From Drosophila persimilis (Eukaryota; Arthropoda; Insecta; Diptera; Drosophilidae): a DNA stretch of 64,000 nucleotides. Position 1 is the first letter of the stretch. Every line of letters begins with the position of its first letter. A program made the position numbers and the translations under genes. Positions 11,672 to 23,059 of the stretch are shown here, piece after piece. The stretch spans positions 620,001-684,000 of the forward strand of contig NW_020825288.1 of assembly GCF_003286085.1 (NCBI RefSeq). The letters are read 5' to 3'. Below the pieces are notes generated by a model. It made no database searches, had not been told where the DNA came from, and saw only the letters and a list, made by a program, of their open reading frames with translations.

Positions 11672-14600
11672 TGATAATCTCGTACTCCAACGACACCTCG
11701 TGATCCCGGAAAACGTCGCAGGGCCGCGCAAAGGTCTGTGTGGCTTCGTGTATCCAAACGTTGCCGACTGCAGGTGAGAAAAAATCAAGACAAATAATCA
11801 GGTTAATTGCTAAAGGTTAACTTTAATGTGAATTGACTTGAGAGTCGTTTAAATTGTGTGAGTCGGAACATTTTCTTACATTTTGTGTGCACTTTAAAAG
11901 GAAATAAAATGGTGTATTGAATTGAAAACTTGATGATTGGCCATAGAGTTGAAGAGGATTTCGAATTTTAAAGTAAGTTCAAAGTCTATTAAAGTCTATC
12001 GTGTATATGCTTGAACGCTTCATTTTACCAAAAACTATGTTTCAATCGACTCGGCCCTTGTGAGGGTCTTCTTTCAATTCCCCTTAGAATACTATATTTA
12101 AAAAATAAACTGACATCGCTAATCCCTATAAATGTACAGTACTTACTCCACTTGCTGCCCTTGAGGACCGGGCAGCCGGCGTGCTTGGTGCGATAGTCCA
12201 CGTCGAGGGAGCGGTGCACGTTGTACCAGAAGAGGACGTTCCCCAGCTGCGGCTTCACCGCAAAGTTGAGGAAGGGAAACGCTGTGGCTCCGCCCTGCTC
12301 CACATCGGAGAGCTGCAGGGGATGGAACAGGGGCACGTCATAAATGTAAATGGGGGATTAGGTTGACTTGCTCTCACGTAAAAGATGGCGGTGGCCATGC
12401 GGTTGCCCTCTTCGGCGGGATAGTGGTCCGGGTCCCGGAAGAAGTCCCAGTGCGGCTCGTAGTGTCCGCCCACGCCGTAGTTGGCGACCTGCAGCTGCTC
12501 GCAGAAGGTCATGTCCAGGCCGGTGGCGTCGCTGAGGTCTGAGAGCATCCCACCCATCGTTGGGTGGGAGTCGTAGGCGAGCCAGGCGTTCTTGCTGACG
12601 CGGAAGGAAGATTTCTTGTTTTGGCCACCGGGCAGGGGATTCACCGTGGAGCGGTGCATCCGGGGCACGGCCATCAGCCGAAGGTCGGCGATTTTGCGCG
12701 GGCTGAGCATGTCGTGGTAGGTGACCACGAAGGGGTCCAGGCTGTGCTCCTCCAGCTTTAGGGGCGCCAGATGTCGATAGGGGTGGCTTCCCAGCGAGTA
12801 GCGACAGCGAAGGGGACGCTCCTGGCGGGGAGAAGGGCCCACCTCGCCACGGCACACCTTCTCGTAGTGGGCGAACTCCTGCGTGAGCTGGAGAACTAAA
12901 ATTAGCTTCAAATTGGCAGAAAGGATGGGAATGGGGCCTGGGGCTTACACTGTAGGAATCTGAGTGCCTGGGCAGAGCCATGTCCTCCGCCTCCTCTGGG
13001 TTCGTCACCGCTCCCTTGTCGCCCAGATGCCAGTTCCGGATGCGCTTCGGATCGAATTGGAGAACCCGCTGGCTGAGCTCGTAAGCGGTGTCAAAGTCGC
13101 CTAAAAACTCGATTGGTCAATACATGCAAATAGCCAATCTCTAGATTTCCGCCTGCTGCTCACCCAGCTGGAACAAACTCTTGGCCACCGCCTCCATTCG
13201 ATTGAGGGTTCCGCTGTCGGGGGTGGTTGCAGAGGCGGGACTGTGACGTCCCAGGCGCTCCATGGATTCGCGCAGCCACACCTTGGTGTTGTTGTAGTCC
13301 TCCATTTCAAAGAGTTGTTGACCCAGCACGAAGCAGTCCTGCCAGCTCATGTCGGAGCTAAAAAAGGATTCAAATAGATGATATACGAGCATATGAGCAT
13401 ATTTTAAGCCTCGCTGGTTATTGCTTATTGGAGCCTTCTCCCTCCATTACTCACCCATATTTTATGCCATTCAGTATGCCGGCGGCCACTTGGGCCACAT
13501 CCAATTTGTAGGTGCTCTGCAGCCGGACCAGAGCCAAGGCAGCGCCATCCACGTCCTCTTGGCTGGGAAAACTCAGGCCATATCCCTGGGTAGCGTTGAA
13601 ATCTGTAGGAGGAAAGCAGTTGTAGTAAGTATCTTCGCGGCCTTCGCTCTTATTTACCCATCTTATCAGCAATTTGCTGAACACGGGTCTCTAGATGCGG
13701 CCAGTCCGTGTGGAGGCGCTTCATCAGGCGGTACACATTCACCGGATTGGTCAGATAGTTTTCCGTATCCCTGGCGGCCACAACATGCTCCTGCTCGATG
13801 GCGAACACCTCGCTGGCGATGATAAACAGGACAGAATAAGGACAGGTTTCAGTTAAAGTTTAGGAGTACCAGTTTGCCAGTTTGTCAGTTTGTCAGTTTA
13901 TGACTTGTGTCGTCACAAGCGCGAATTTAGCATACGAATATTCAGCCTTAATTAATTCTAATTTATGTCTGATTCTGCATTCATAATAGTTTTTACGATC
14001 GCAGCGATAGCCCACCGCGAGTCCGAACGAAAGCGAAATGCCAGCCACCAGCCACTAGCCGCCAGCTGCCTAGCCGTAAACCTGCTAACCAATTTTGTGA
14101 TTATCCCCAAACTGTCACTAACTATCGCAAGTCTCTCACTAACTTACTAGCATGGCACTCTTCAAGTTCCTCGATCAAGTCAATTATTACAGAACTCAGA
14201 CACAAAGTCTGCCGGTACCCACGTGGGCACGTGTCTCATTGAAAACTACTTCTCGCACAGGGCATAAAAACATTAATGGATTTTCGATCGTCAGGTTGTA
14301 ATTAAATTAGCATTGTTCGAAAATCGTGATTTGACTAAAACTATACATAGTTTTCATAGTGGTTGATTCGACTATGCGTTATCCTCTAATAATTTCTAAA
14401 CCGTTTTGAATAAGTTCTTGAAATAAAGTCTTTGCACGATACTCGTAGAATCCCTTAAGACATGATTCATATTGAGGTCAGTTTCCCAATGATATCGCCG
14501 ATGCTGTATTCCATCTTCTTTAGATCCTTTCACTCACCTCTCCAATCGTTGCAGCGATGTCCTGACTGCATTTACAGTAGTCCTTAAATTTTTTATGAGA

Positions 14601-14716
14601 AAGTCTTCTGTTTGCAGCAGTTTCTCTAGTCCCGTGATCGATGAGAAGTAATCAGAGCCGCGACACAAATGCCCCAGACAGGACAACAGTCCTAGGAGTA
14701 CCAAGAGCCTCCTCAT
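11667..14716 (-). CDS. prolyl 4-hydroxylase alpha-type protein (cluster gene 4)
   Basis: Eight in-phase exons: 14716-14538, 13812-13658, 13602-13455, 13357-13164, 13100-12949, 12887-12378, 12312-12147, 11767-11667, giving 534 aa. Exon 1 encodes a signal peptide (MRRLLVLLGLLSCLGHLCRG) and a coiled segment. The remaining exons carry the dimerisation, substrate-binding and catalytic domains, with the VCRGE segment opening the catalytic half. Catalytic residues are intact: H-W-D after GVGGHYEP, the distal His in TKHAGCPV, and Lys in GSKW. The intron positions largely match PH4alphaEFB, so this gene keeps the ancestral structure, unlike its neighbours. In the exon at 12887 the acceptor was chosen because only it keeps phase 0. 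Confidence 0.88.
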
Positions 14717-14721
14717 CTCGT

Positions 14722-14754
14722 AACTGAATTGATTTACTCAGATATGTATATATA
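14722..14754 (-). promoter_or_regulatory. core promoter candidate of cluster gene 4
   Basis: TATATATA (14747-14754) lies about 22-29 bp upstream of an initiator-like TCAGTT (14727-14722, minus strand), the classic insect spacing. The predicted start would give a 5' UTR of only about 9 nt before the ATG at 14716, which is unusually short, so the call is tentative. Confidence 0.4.
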
Positions 14755-16270
14755 CTATATATTCTATGTATCCTTTTTGTCTCTATGGGGTCGTCTGCGT
14801 GTATGTTCTGCTCTGCTGTTTTGGGCGTCCACCCCTGTTCGCGTCTCGCAGCTAACTGATCGTTTCAGCAGATCTTCGGCTCGGGACTGAGACATCCCAG
14901 AGACAGTCGGCGATGTCGTTTTGCACGGGTTTCGGGTACTTCGAGTCTCGATATCAAACTAGTTGGCTATGAATACTACTATTTGGAGAAAACTGTGTTA
15001 TTAGCCTGTTTTGTGCATTCTGATGAAGAGCCTACACTGAGAAGAAGCCGTTGTGCTTTTGCTTCTTCTCTTCAGTGGAAGTGGACCGATCTATTTTAAA
15101 ATTAAATGTTCATATTTCAAAAGCAGACATCTCTGTATCATTTATGCATACTCTCAATCAATGTTTCAGGATGGCATATTTTATTTACTTAGTGGTTTCT
15201 TTCGTTTTTCTCAGTGTATGGAGTTCTTGATGATCGGGCGTGTTTTATGGCTTGTTTTGTTCTGATTTACTGATGTTTATCGCATTAGCTCGTTTTCAAT
15301 TCCGATTCCAATTCCGATTCAGATTCGGCTTTGTCTTCGGCTTGGATAGGATTTGGGTTTGACTTAGACCAGACCGAGCATATTAATTCGCACTAATTGG
15401 ACGGGCGTCGTTTGATATTTAAGACTGCACTCCGACTGGCAGTAGTGCTGGGAAGTGCCCTCGTGGAAAGTGGCTTCGTTATGGCTTATTAACATATCAT
15501 TTCCGATTGGGGCTGGCTGCCATCATATGTCATTTTAGTTTATGGATTCCCGACTGTGCATTGACGGGCCGTTGTTTTTGCTCATCGGCTCCGTCCGACA
15601 TTTTGGAGCAATGAATCTTCAATGAAGTGTCAACATAACAGAGGTGAAGGGCATAGCGAAGATGTTAATACTCTAATCTAATTGCTATCAAATTTTTTAG
15701 CATTATGTATGATAAATTGCTCAAAAAGAGGTGTTGCAGCCAAATCCTATTACTATAATTATTCCTTGATTGAAACGAGGTGTCCGAAGGGTAAAGTTTT
15801 GTGGAGACTCGACTTTTAATGATCCCTGAGACGTATATTTTCTGTTCGTTGTCAATGGTAGTAAGTCTTTAGTAAGGGTATACAAATGCAAATCGAATCC
15901 CAAATAAACATCACTATTTATTTTGATTCGCAATCGCCTTTGATTTAATGCCTCCAAAGGTAGCCAACACCTGTTTGATGACCCGATGTTTGCCTTTGCT
16001 ACTCGTATTTCCTCTTGCCAACAGACCAACCTCCGCTCAGTCGCAATTATGGGTCTCAGCCAAGCAGAAATGATGCCATTCCCAGCCACCCAGCGGCCCA
16101 GTCAGTTGTATTTGCCCTGTCCATTCACACGTCGACCATCGACCACTCCCTGGAGTGCGAGTGGAATGCAATAAAAAGCTGATATTCAATAAAATGTCAA
16201 GGCTGCCTTTATTTTATTCTCCCGGCGGCAATTAATACATATGTGAAGCCATGGAAACGGTTGGTTTCCC
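14755..16270. other. intergenic region between cluster genes 4 and 5
   Basis: About 1.5 kb without a supported gene. It contains short GATTCC/GATTCG repeats near 15299-15325. The only open frames are short and lack codon signature or family resemblance. Confidence 0.55.
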
Positions 16271-18202
16271 TGTCAACTGAGTCCCGTCCATGCGGCTGCA
16301 AGGGAAATTGAGATGAATAATCATGGCATGGGGTGTCATGACTGGGGTCAGCCAGTCAGAGATGAGCGCGTGGACTGGGATTTCAACCTCCCACCCACTC
16401 ATCCCTGCTCGAGGATACTCACACACTTGGACACCCAGGAGCACGGGACAGACTGCCTGTCGACTGCGGTAGTCCATCTCAGAGGCGGACGAGGAAGTGG
16501 ACGCGGACACGGACGTGGTGCGTGTGCGCCAATGGAGCAGCGCGCCACGTGGGACATTCACGCCAAGCTCCAGCTGGGGGAAGACCACGGCTCCGCCCAT
16601 TCCGGGTGCCTGGAGCTGGAAGCGAAAGGCCAAAATCCAATTAGGGACACATTAATCAGTTAATTAGTACACACACATTCAGCATGACACGTGTCTGGTG
16701 GTACTGTCCCCGAACGGGCTCCTCTGGCTTGGTCGTGTGCTCGTGGCCATGGCGACGTCCCTCCCAGAGATCCTTTTCGCCTCTGACATGCCCGAGTTGA
16801 TGGTGAATGCCTCTCAGCTTCTTTTGGGCCAGCATCGAGAACTTTAGTGGCTGATAACTGGCCCCTTTTCCCATCTCCTCCTCGTCCATCAATTCCAAGA
16901 GTTGATCGCTCTGCTTAAGGGTCAGCACATCATGGTGCAGGGCTATGTAGGGGTCGGAGCTGAGGAGCTCCACTCTGGCTGGCTGGAGCAAGGACCAGGG
17001 CGAGCTCCTCTCCAGTTGGCAGTGGGTGAAGCGACCTCCAGTCGTGGCCTCCTGGGTGGCTCCACGACAGAGTTCTTCTATGAGCAGCTGCTCCGCAGAT
17101 TTGGGCTTAGGATTCTGAAAAAGGTATTTCAGTCATCTCTTTGCACAAAGATTCCATTGCCAGTGTCCCTCCTGAAATTCTATTTTCCACCTACTTTTGT
17201 CCTTGACTTTGGCGTTTGCCCACCCCTGCCCGAGGGCAACTGTGTGGTGGTCTTGGCCAGAGCTCGCTCAATCTTGTCCTTGGCCTTTTGCACATTTTGG
17301 TTCATCGGTCGGAGGAGCAGCAGCTCATCCGCGGTTGCCAGGGCCTGGGAAAGTTCTCCTGCGAAGAGAAGGGGGGGAAGAGAAAATTCTTTGAAAATTG
17401 GGCAAATTGCATTGAATCGGGGAAAGCCAACCCGCGCGGTATTCCATGTTGAGGGCCGCCTCCAGTATCTGAACCTTTCCGCGCTCCCACTCGCTTCGGT
17501 GGTCCGTGGCATTTGTGGCCGGCGGCAGCTTATCCAGAGCCGTCTCCAGCCAGAACTTGGCCACTCCGACATCCGACTTCATGGCCATTTCCAGGCAATC
17601 GCTCCAGGACATGGCTGAGCTATAAGTATGCAAACAATTTTTTATTGTTTTCCGTTTCCCACTTCCTGTATTCCTGCAATCCTGTAATCCTGTACAGTGT
17701 ACACTCACCCCAACTTTATGCCTTTGACCACGCCCAGGGAGAGGCTTGCCGGCTCCAACTCGTAGACCGACTGCAGATGGAGGAGATTGCTTAGGGCCTG
17801 CTCGTAGTCCTCCTCTGTGGGGAGAACCAGCTCGCTGTCCCTGAGTCTGTCATCAATCACGCTGATATTGTGCGTGGAATTCGCCTGCTGCTCCAGTCTC
17901 GGCCAGACGGTCTCGAAGCGCTTCAGTATGGTCAGCACATTGAGCGGGTTTCCCATGTACTCCTCCACGCGATCCCCCACCTGGATGTGGATCGCCTCGA
18001 TGGCCGCAGTCTCCCTCCTGATCTCCTCCAGCTGCTCGTCGAGGCGCTCTATATAGTCGCGGAGTTCATCAATGAGCAACGTTTCCGTGGCCAGCAGGGC
18101 CTCCAGCTGCTCCTCACTGTTGGAGGAGCAGCCAACCGTTGACCACAGAAGTAACACCTGGAGTACCCACAAAAATCCAACAACAGCTCCGGACATTTGC
18201 AT
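16271..18202 (-). pseudogene. degenerate prolyl 4-hydroxylase alpha paralog (pseudoenzyme or pseudogene)
   Basis: Six candidate exons: 18202-17709, 17619-17432, 17358-17195, 17115-16677, 16615-16423, 16293-16271. The signal peptide (MQMSGAVVGFLWVLQVLL), N-terminal domain and substrate-binding domain look normal. At the next junction the frame shifts by one base: no donor/acceptor pair joins the exon ending 17195 in phase with the conserved ELCRGA segment, and removing one A from the run at 17097-17101 restores it. The catalytic half has lost its residues. The HxD region reads HEHTT (Asp to Thr), the distal His is Gln (SRQAVCPV), and GSKW is GVQV. The C-terminus is short. It therefore cannot be an ordinary hydroxylase. 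If the frameshift is a sequencing error, it could still be a peptide-binding pseudoenzyme. Confidence 0.75.
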
Positions 18203-18766
18203 AATTAGATGTCTCGCTGCCACTCTTTTTATTTCTTCTTCGGCTTTGTTCTCTTCTCTTTTTCGCTTCTCTCCGGTTTTTCGGGTCAATGACAGTAACA
18301 ATGTTTCAGTATTTTTTTTTTTTAAGAATTTATGGTAGGTTCGAATTGAATGGAGAATCGTAGACTAGCGGGCTTGAAAGATGCTTCTGGACTGAGCCCA
18401 AGATTCGCTTCTTCCGAGTATAGATGCTCGTTTATCTGAAGAAAGTTGTGGTACAACTTTTTTTGTGCTCTTCGATGAATAGTTATTAACCTTTAAGCTT
18501 GACCTCCTCGTCATACAACCCGCAATCATAGATACAGAGAACTCAGTCCATAAATGGAAGTTTAGGCTGGAAAATGTTTCTTTGATATAACCAAATCGAC
18601 TCATTGTTCATTCATTTAAAGTCTCATAATTGCTTAATTTTTTTTTTTAATGATTCAAAAAACTTAATAAATTGCGGTAATTTTTGTCTGACAATAAAAT
18701 TTAAAGCTTTTTGAAATAAAAAATAGAATTTATTTTTGGTGAAAAATAATCATAGCCGGATATCCA
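18203..18766. other. intergenic region between the degenerate paralog and cluster gene 6
   Basis: AT-rich with poly-T runs (18307-18320 and 18640-18648). A minus-strand AATAAA (18734-18729) about 33 bp past the gene 6 stop is its likely poly(A) signal. No gene is seen. Confidence 0.5.
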
Positions 18767-20674
18767 CTACTTGTTTTCAAGTTCGAGGAACTTTTCAGCA
18801 TCGCTGGTCAGCGCGCAGGGTCTCCTGAACTCCTGGGCAGCCTCATGGAACCACTCATTGCATACTGGAAGGGAAGAGATGCTCACTGTAGTCACAAATC
18901 AAATCAAATCATCATTAGGCATTTGAAGAACGTACTCCACTTGGAGCCCTTGAGCACGGGACAGCCAGCGTGCTTGGTGCGGAAGTCCTTGTGGAGGGAA
19001 CGATGGAGGTTATACCAGACCAGAAGACTACCCTTGACAGGCGGAACGGCCAGATGGAGGAAGGGAAAAGCAGTGGCCCCTCCCAAGGGGACATCGTTCA
19101 GCTACAGATTGAAATATGAATGTTATGAAAGTTGCTTGGGGAAGCAGAATCCCAACTCACGTAGAAAAGAGCTGTCAATAGGCGATTTCCTTTCCAGCCA
19201 AAGTTCTTTTCGGCGTCCTATGGAGAGCGGAAGAAGAATATAAGTAAATAAGTAATAAGTCAATGACAATACGTATGTACATCCATGAAGTCGAAGTGCG
19301 GCTCGTACTGCCCTCCAATTCCATAGTTCACCAGCTGCAGGGGCTCCGCAGTGTCTGTGCTCAGGCCGGTGATGTCCTCCAGTCGCTGCTTGATGTCCGC
19401 CAGCCAGGGATTGTTCTCGTACCACAACCACGTGTTCTGGCTGGTGCGGATCTCCGAGACGGTGGAGTTTCCAGTTTGGCCGATCTCCGAGCGCGTCACC
19501 TGCCCCTTGCCGTGTTCGATGATCTGCTCTGATTCCTTGTCGCTGAGCACATCGTGGAAATAGGCCACATAGGGGTCCCCGCTGAGCTGTTCCACCTTGA
19601 AGGGCGAGAGGCGCTGGTAGGGCACATCCTGGTGGCTCAACCAGCACCTGAGATACCGCTGCTCTTTAGGGGACTGCCGCAGTTCTCCTCGACACACGCG
19701 CTGGTAGAGCTCTTGGCTCTCCTTCAGCTCTGGCTCTGGCTCTGGAGCAGCCTCCTGCGGAGGATCTAGTTTCATCCTGGGACTACTACTGATGCTCCTC
19801 TCTCGTGCCAGCAGCGCCTCGTACACAATCTTGTTCTTCACGGCCTCCTCATGGCCAGGTTCCGCATCCAATATTTCGTTGTTCAGCTTGTGGGCCAGCT
19901 TCTTGTTGCCCAATTGGCTAAAGGCAGGGGAGAGCTGCTCCAGGATCTGCACCTTAGTGATCTTGGGAAGCACATATCCTGAAGGATCCCGAGGCAGTCT
20001 GGTCCTCGCTTCCAACAGCCACTCAGAGCCGTAAGAGTACTCCTTCATCTGGCAAAGATGCCGCCCGATCTCATAGCAGTCACTGGCACTGATTGACAAA
20101 TTCATTTGGCGCTGTTCCTCGGGAGCCAAGATTCCCGTCGCCAGCTGCTTTGTGGGTAGTTTGTACATCTCCTGCAGGCGCCACAAGCCGCGAGTGGCGC
20201 CGAGCAGATCCTCCTTGGTCGGTTCCTGGATCTCAGCCTTTTTCAGCCCCGCGCTTACCGAAGTCTTGTAGTTATCCAAGTTACTCGTATCGAAGACCGG
20301 CTCGAAGACACTGTGCTTCCAGTCGTGGACGAGGCGTCTGATGGTGGTGAAGGCATTGATTGGGTTGCCAAAAAACGCCTCGATGTCCCCGTGCCGACTA
20401 TGCAGCTGTTCCACATGTTGAAGAAACCTGAAAATCCATTCTTTTGTTAAAATTAATTTCACACCGTGAAATTCACGAGTGCTCTTTTCAACCTTTCGAT
20501 GTTCTCCTGCTGCTGCTGGGCTTTTTCCAAGTAATCTTCGAACCGTTCCACCAGGAAGGCCTCTACATCCAGCAGCCGCTCCACTTCGCTGATGGCCGAA
20601 TAGTAGTCCCCGCTAACCAGGCCCAGGCCCACACCCGCGAGGACTGTCCACAGAAACGCTCTGACTCGGGACAT
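18767..20674 (-). CDS. prolyl 4-hydroxylase alpha-type protein (cluster gene 6)
   Basis: Five in-phase exons: 20674-20493, 20427-19281, 19217-19161, 19101-18936, 18864-18767, giving 549 aa. Exon 1 encodes a signal peptide (MSRVRAFLWTVLAGVGLG), a DYYSAIS motif and a coiled region. The second exon is 1,147 bp and unites the dimerisation, substrate-binding and most catalytic sequence, so several ancestral introns were lost. An acidic linker (EPEPELKES) precedes the VCRGELRQSP segment. Catalytic residues are intact: H-F-D after GIGGQYEP, the distal His in TKHAGCPV, and Lys in GSKW. It is divergently oriented to gene A1, with 364 bp between start codons. Confidence 0.9.
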
Positions 20675-21038
20675 TCTCTCTGCTCTGTCTCTAGATCGTT
20701 ACTGCTATCGGTGGAAGATTGGATTGGAGACAGACTGTCTGCCGCACACGCAGCAGCTCGGCAAACATTTACACAGTTGCGTTTTTCCCTTCTGAGGCCT
20801 CTGGATTGGGGACAAACACATCGTAGCATTCGTGTGGAAACCTACATTTAAAAACCTACATTTAACAAAGTTAGGAAGCCTATCAGTAGGTGATGGATAT
20901 TGTTGGGTTAAGCAGCCCAATATTAGCGAAAAGGTTCAGTAGCTCAACAGATATCAAAGCGAGAAAAATGCATTTCCCGCTTGTTAGTAGTTTCTTTAAA
21001 CTCTTAAACAAACGTTTAGTATACACGTAATTTTCAAA
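20675..21038. promoter_or_regulatory. divergent promoter region between gene 6 and A1
   Basis: The only sequence separating two oppositely directed start codons. It includes the 54-bp stretch absent from the equivalent place in copy B. No strong TATA box was identified. Confidence 0.4.
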
Positions 21039-22942
21039 ATGAGAAGATTGAAGTGCTTCCTGTGCTTGATCTACCTTTGGTTTCCCGGTGCGACCTTAAG
21101 GCAGCTAAACAAGAACTATGCCATGTCCATATACGATCTGGGAGAGCTACTGACCCACAATAAAGTGCTGGTCAACCACCTAGAGGCCTACGCGGATAAG
21201 TTGCAGCAGAGGGTGGACCTTATAGACAGGTGAGTGAAACTTCATGAGACTAAGCCTTTAACAGTTTTTCCATGGCCCTACAGTTATGTTGAGATCATGA
21301 AAGAGAAGATAGCTCGCGCACAAAGGATGGATCACGACCCTCCGTCTAGTTTTTCCTTCATGCGACACATGCAATTCGATTGGCCCAACATTCTGTGGTA
21401 TCTGGAGCAGCAGCCTGGTGAAGGTCAGTGCTCCTCAACCCATCGAAGAACCTTTTCATAAGCGATGTTTTTCTACAGCTCAAGCTACAGGTATAAGCCT
21501 TCTTCACTCTGATTTACCGACTACCAAGGATTTGGAGGAAACCCTTAATGGGCTGTGGCGCATTCAGACCATTTACAATCTAAATGGCTCTGATATGGCC
21601 AAGGGACTCCTGATGGGAGTGCAGCACAAGTGAGTGGAAGAAATCATTCGAATAAGAATAGTAGTGCTCATTAATTTTCAGTTACTCCACCACCCCATTT
21701 GAGGGCTATACCATCGCCAAGTATTTGGCGAAATGGGGGGACTATGCCAAGGCAAAAGATTGGATCTCTGTGTCCCTGGATCTATACCAGGCGGATGAGG
21801 ATTACTGGGATTTGTATGAACAGCAGGGACTGTCTGCGGAAAACCTGTATGAACTGTATGTTAAGGTTTTAAATAACTTGAGCGAGGACAAGGAAAGGCC
21901 TCTTTCCACGATGATTGAGGCATCCAAAGAACCACAACTTGAAGCGGGCTCTCACTAGGCTGGAAATGAGCTATCGCATTGGGGAAGAGCCCCAGGAACA
22001 GGTCAGTGGAGGAACCGCAAAGAAAAGCCAGTAATGCGGATTAATCTATCATTTAGGAGTCTGAAGACCAGGATGACTTCCTGGACTGCTGCTCTAGAGA
22101 GTGCCGCCGAGGATCCCGACTTTACTGCCTCTACATTACCACTGCAACAGCGTTCCTCCGCCTGGCACCCCTGAAAATGGAGCTGCTATCACTTGATCCC
22201 TACGTGGTGATCTACCATGATGTGCTTGCGGACAGGGAAATGTCTTTACTGAAGTTGATGGCACAGAAGGACTTGGTTCGAGCTTCAACCTACGATGTAA
22301 CGGATAAAGAGCACTCAGAAGATCCAAACCGCACCACAAAAGCCCGTTGGCTGGACCCTAGCCATAGTCTAATACGAAGGATGGGCATATTGACAGAGGA
22401 CATGACTAACCTGGATCTCGAAAGATCGGAGGACTTTCAGGTTCTCAACTACGGCATTGGCGGCCACGATGCTATCCACCCTGACTATTATGAAGTGAGG
22501 AATTGATACTTTAAACCAACAAAACCAACCTGATCGAATTTATTTTAGGGTTCTAATCCTGAACTCCCCGATCGCGTTGCCACATTATTGTTCTACGTGA
22601 GTAACCTGTTGTTCATCTTTGGGAAGAGTTTCTATGAATCTCTCTTTCATTTAGTTGAGTGATGTGCCTCTGGGGGGCGCCACAGTGTTTCCCTTACTCG
22701 ACCTGTCGGTGTTTCCCAAGAAGGGAGCAGTCTTGATGTGGTACAACTTGGATCACAAGGGGCAAGGCATTGAAAAGACCGTTCACTCGGCCTGTCCCGT
22801 CGTTGTCGGCTCCAGATGGGGTAAAATCAGCCTTAAAACCGAAACGTGATTGATTTACTCATGCATTTCCTCCCAAACAGTGATGACCAAGTGGATAAAT
22901 CAGCAACCCCAACTATTTCGACGGCCTTGCGTAAGAGAGTAG
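21039..22942 (+). pseudogene. PH4alpha paralog A1, frameshifted copy
   Basis: Exons by family match: 21039-21229, 21284-21423, 21479-21629, 21682-22001, 22057-22494, 22549-22596, 22655-22820, 22881-22942. Exon 4 lacks 11 bp present in B1 (after ATGATTGA near 21919), which shifts the frame to a TAG at 21956-21958, before the catalytic exon. Downstream exons remain open in their original frame and would encode H-P-D after GIGGHDAI, the distal His in TVHSACPV and Arg in GSRW. As written, only the signal peptide, coiled N-terminus and substrate-binding half can be made (about 250 aa). All splice sites are intact, which points to a recent loss or an assembly error. Confidence 0.8.
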
Positions 22943-22944
22943 TG

Positions 22945-22950
22945 AATAAA
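22945..22950 (+). terminator. poly(A) signal of A1
   Basis: AATAAA lies 2 bp after the original stop codon. The same arrangement recurs in B1. Confidence 0.5.
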
Positions 22951-23059
22951 GTCTTTCGTTGAACGGAAACCATGTCAGATTCATGACCAATCGATTTCCC
23001 TGTCTTAGCTTTATTTTCTTCTTAACTTCTTAACTTCAGTCAGTGGCATTCCAGAGATA

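Noticed and set aside
12358-13008. 216-codon alternative frame in cluster gene 4
   Set aside because: Shadow frame rich in Pro/Arg. The correct frame carries VCRGE and the HWD motif.
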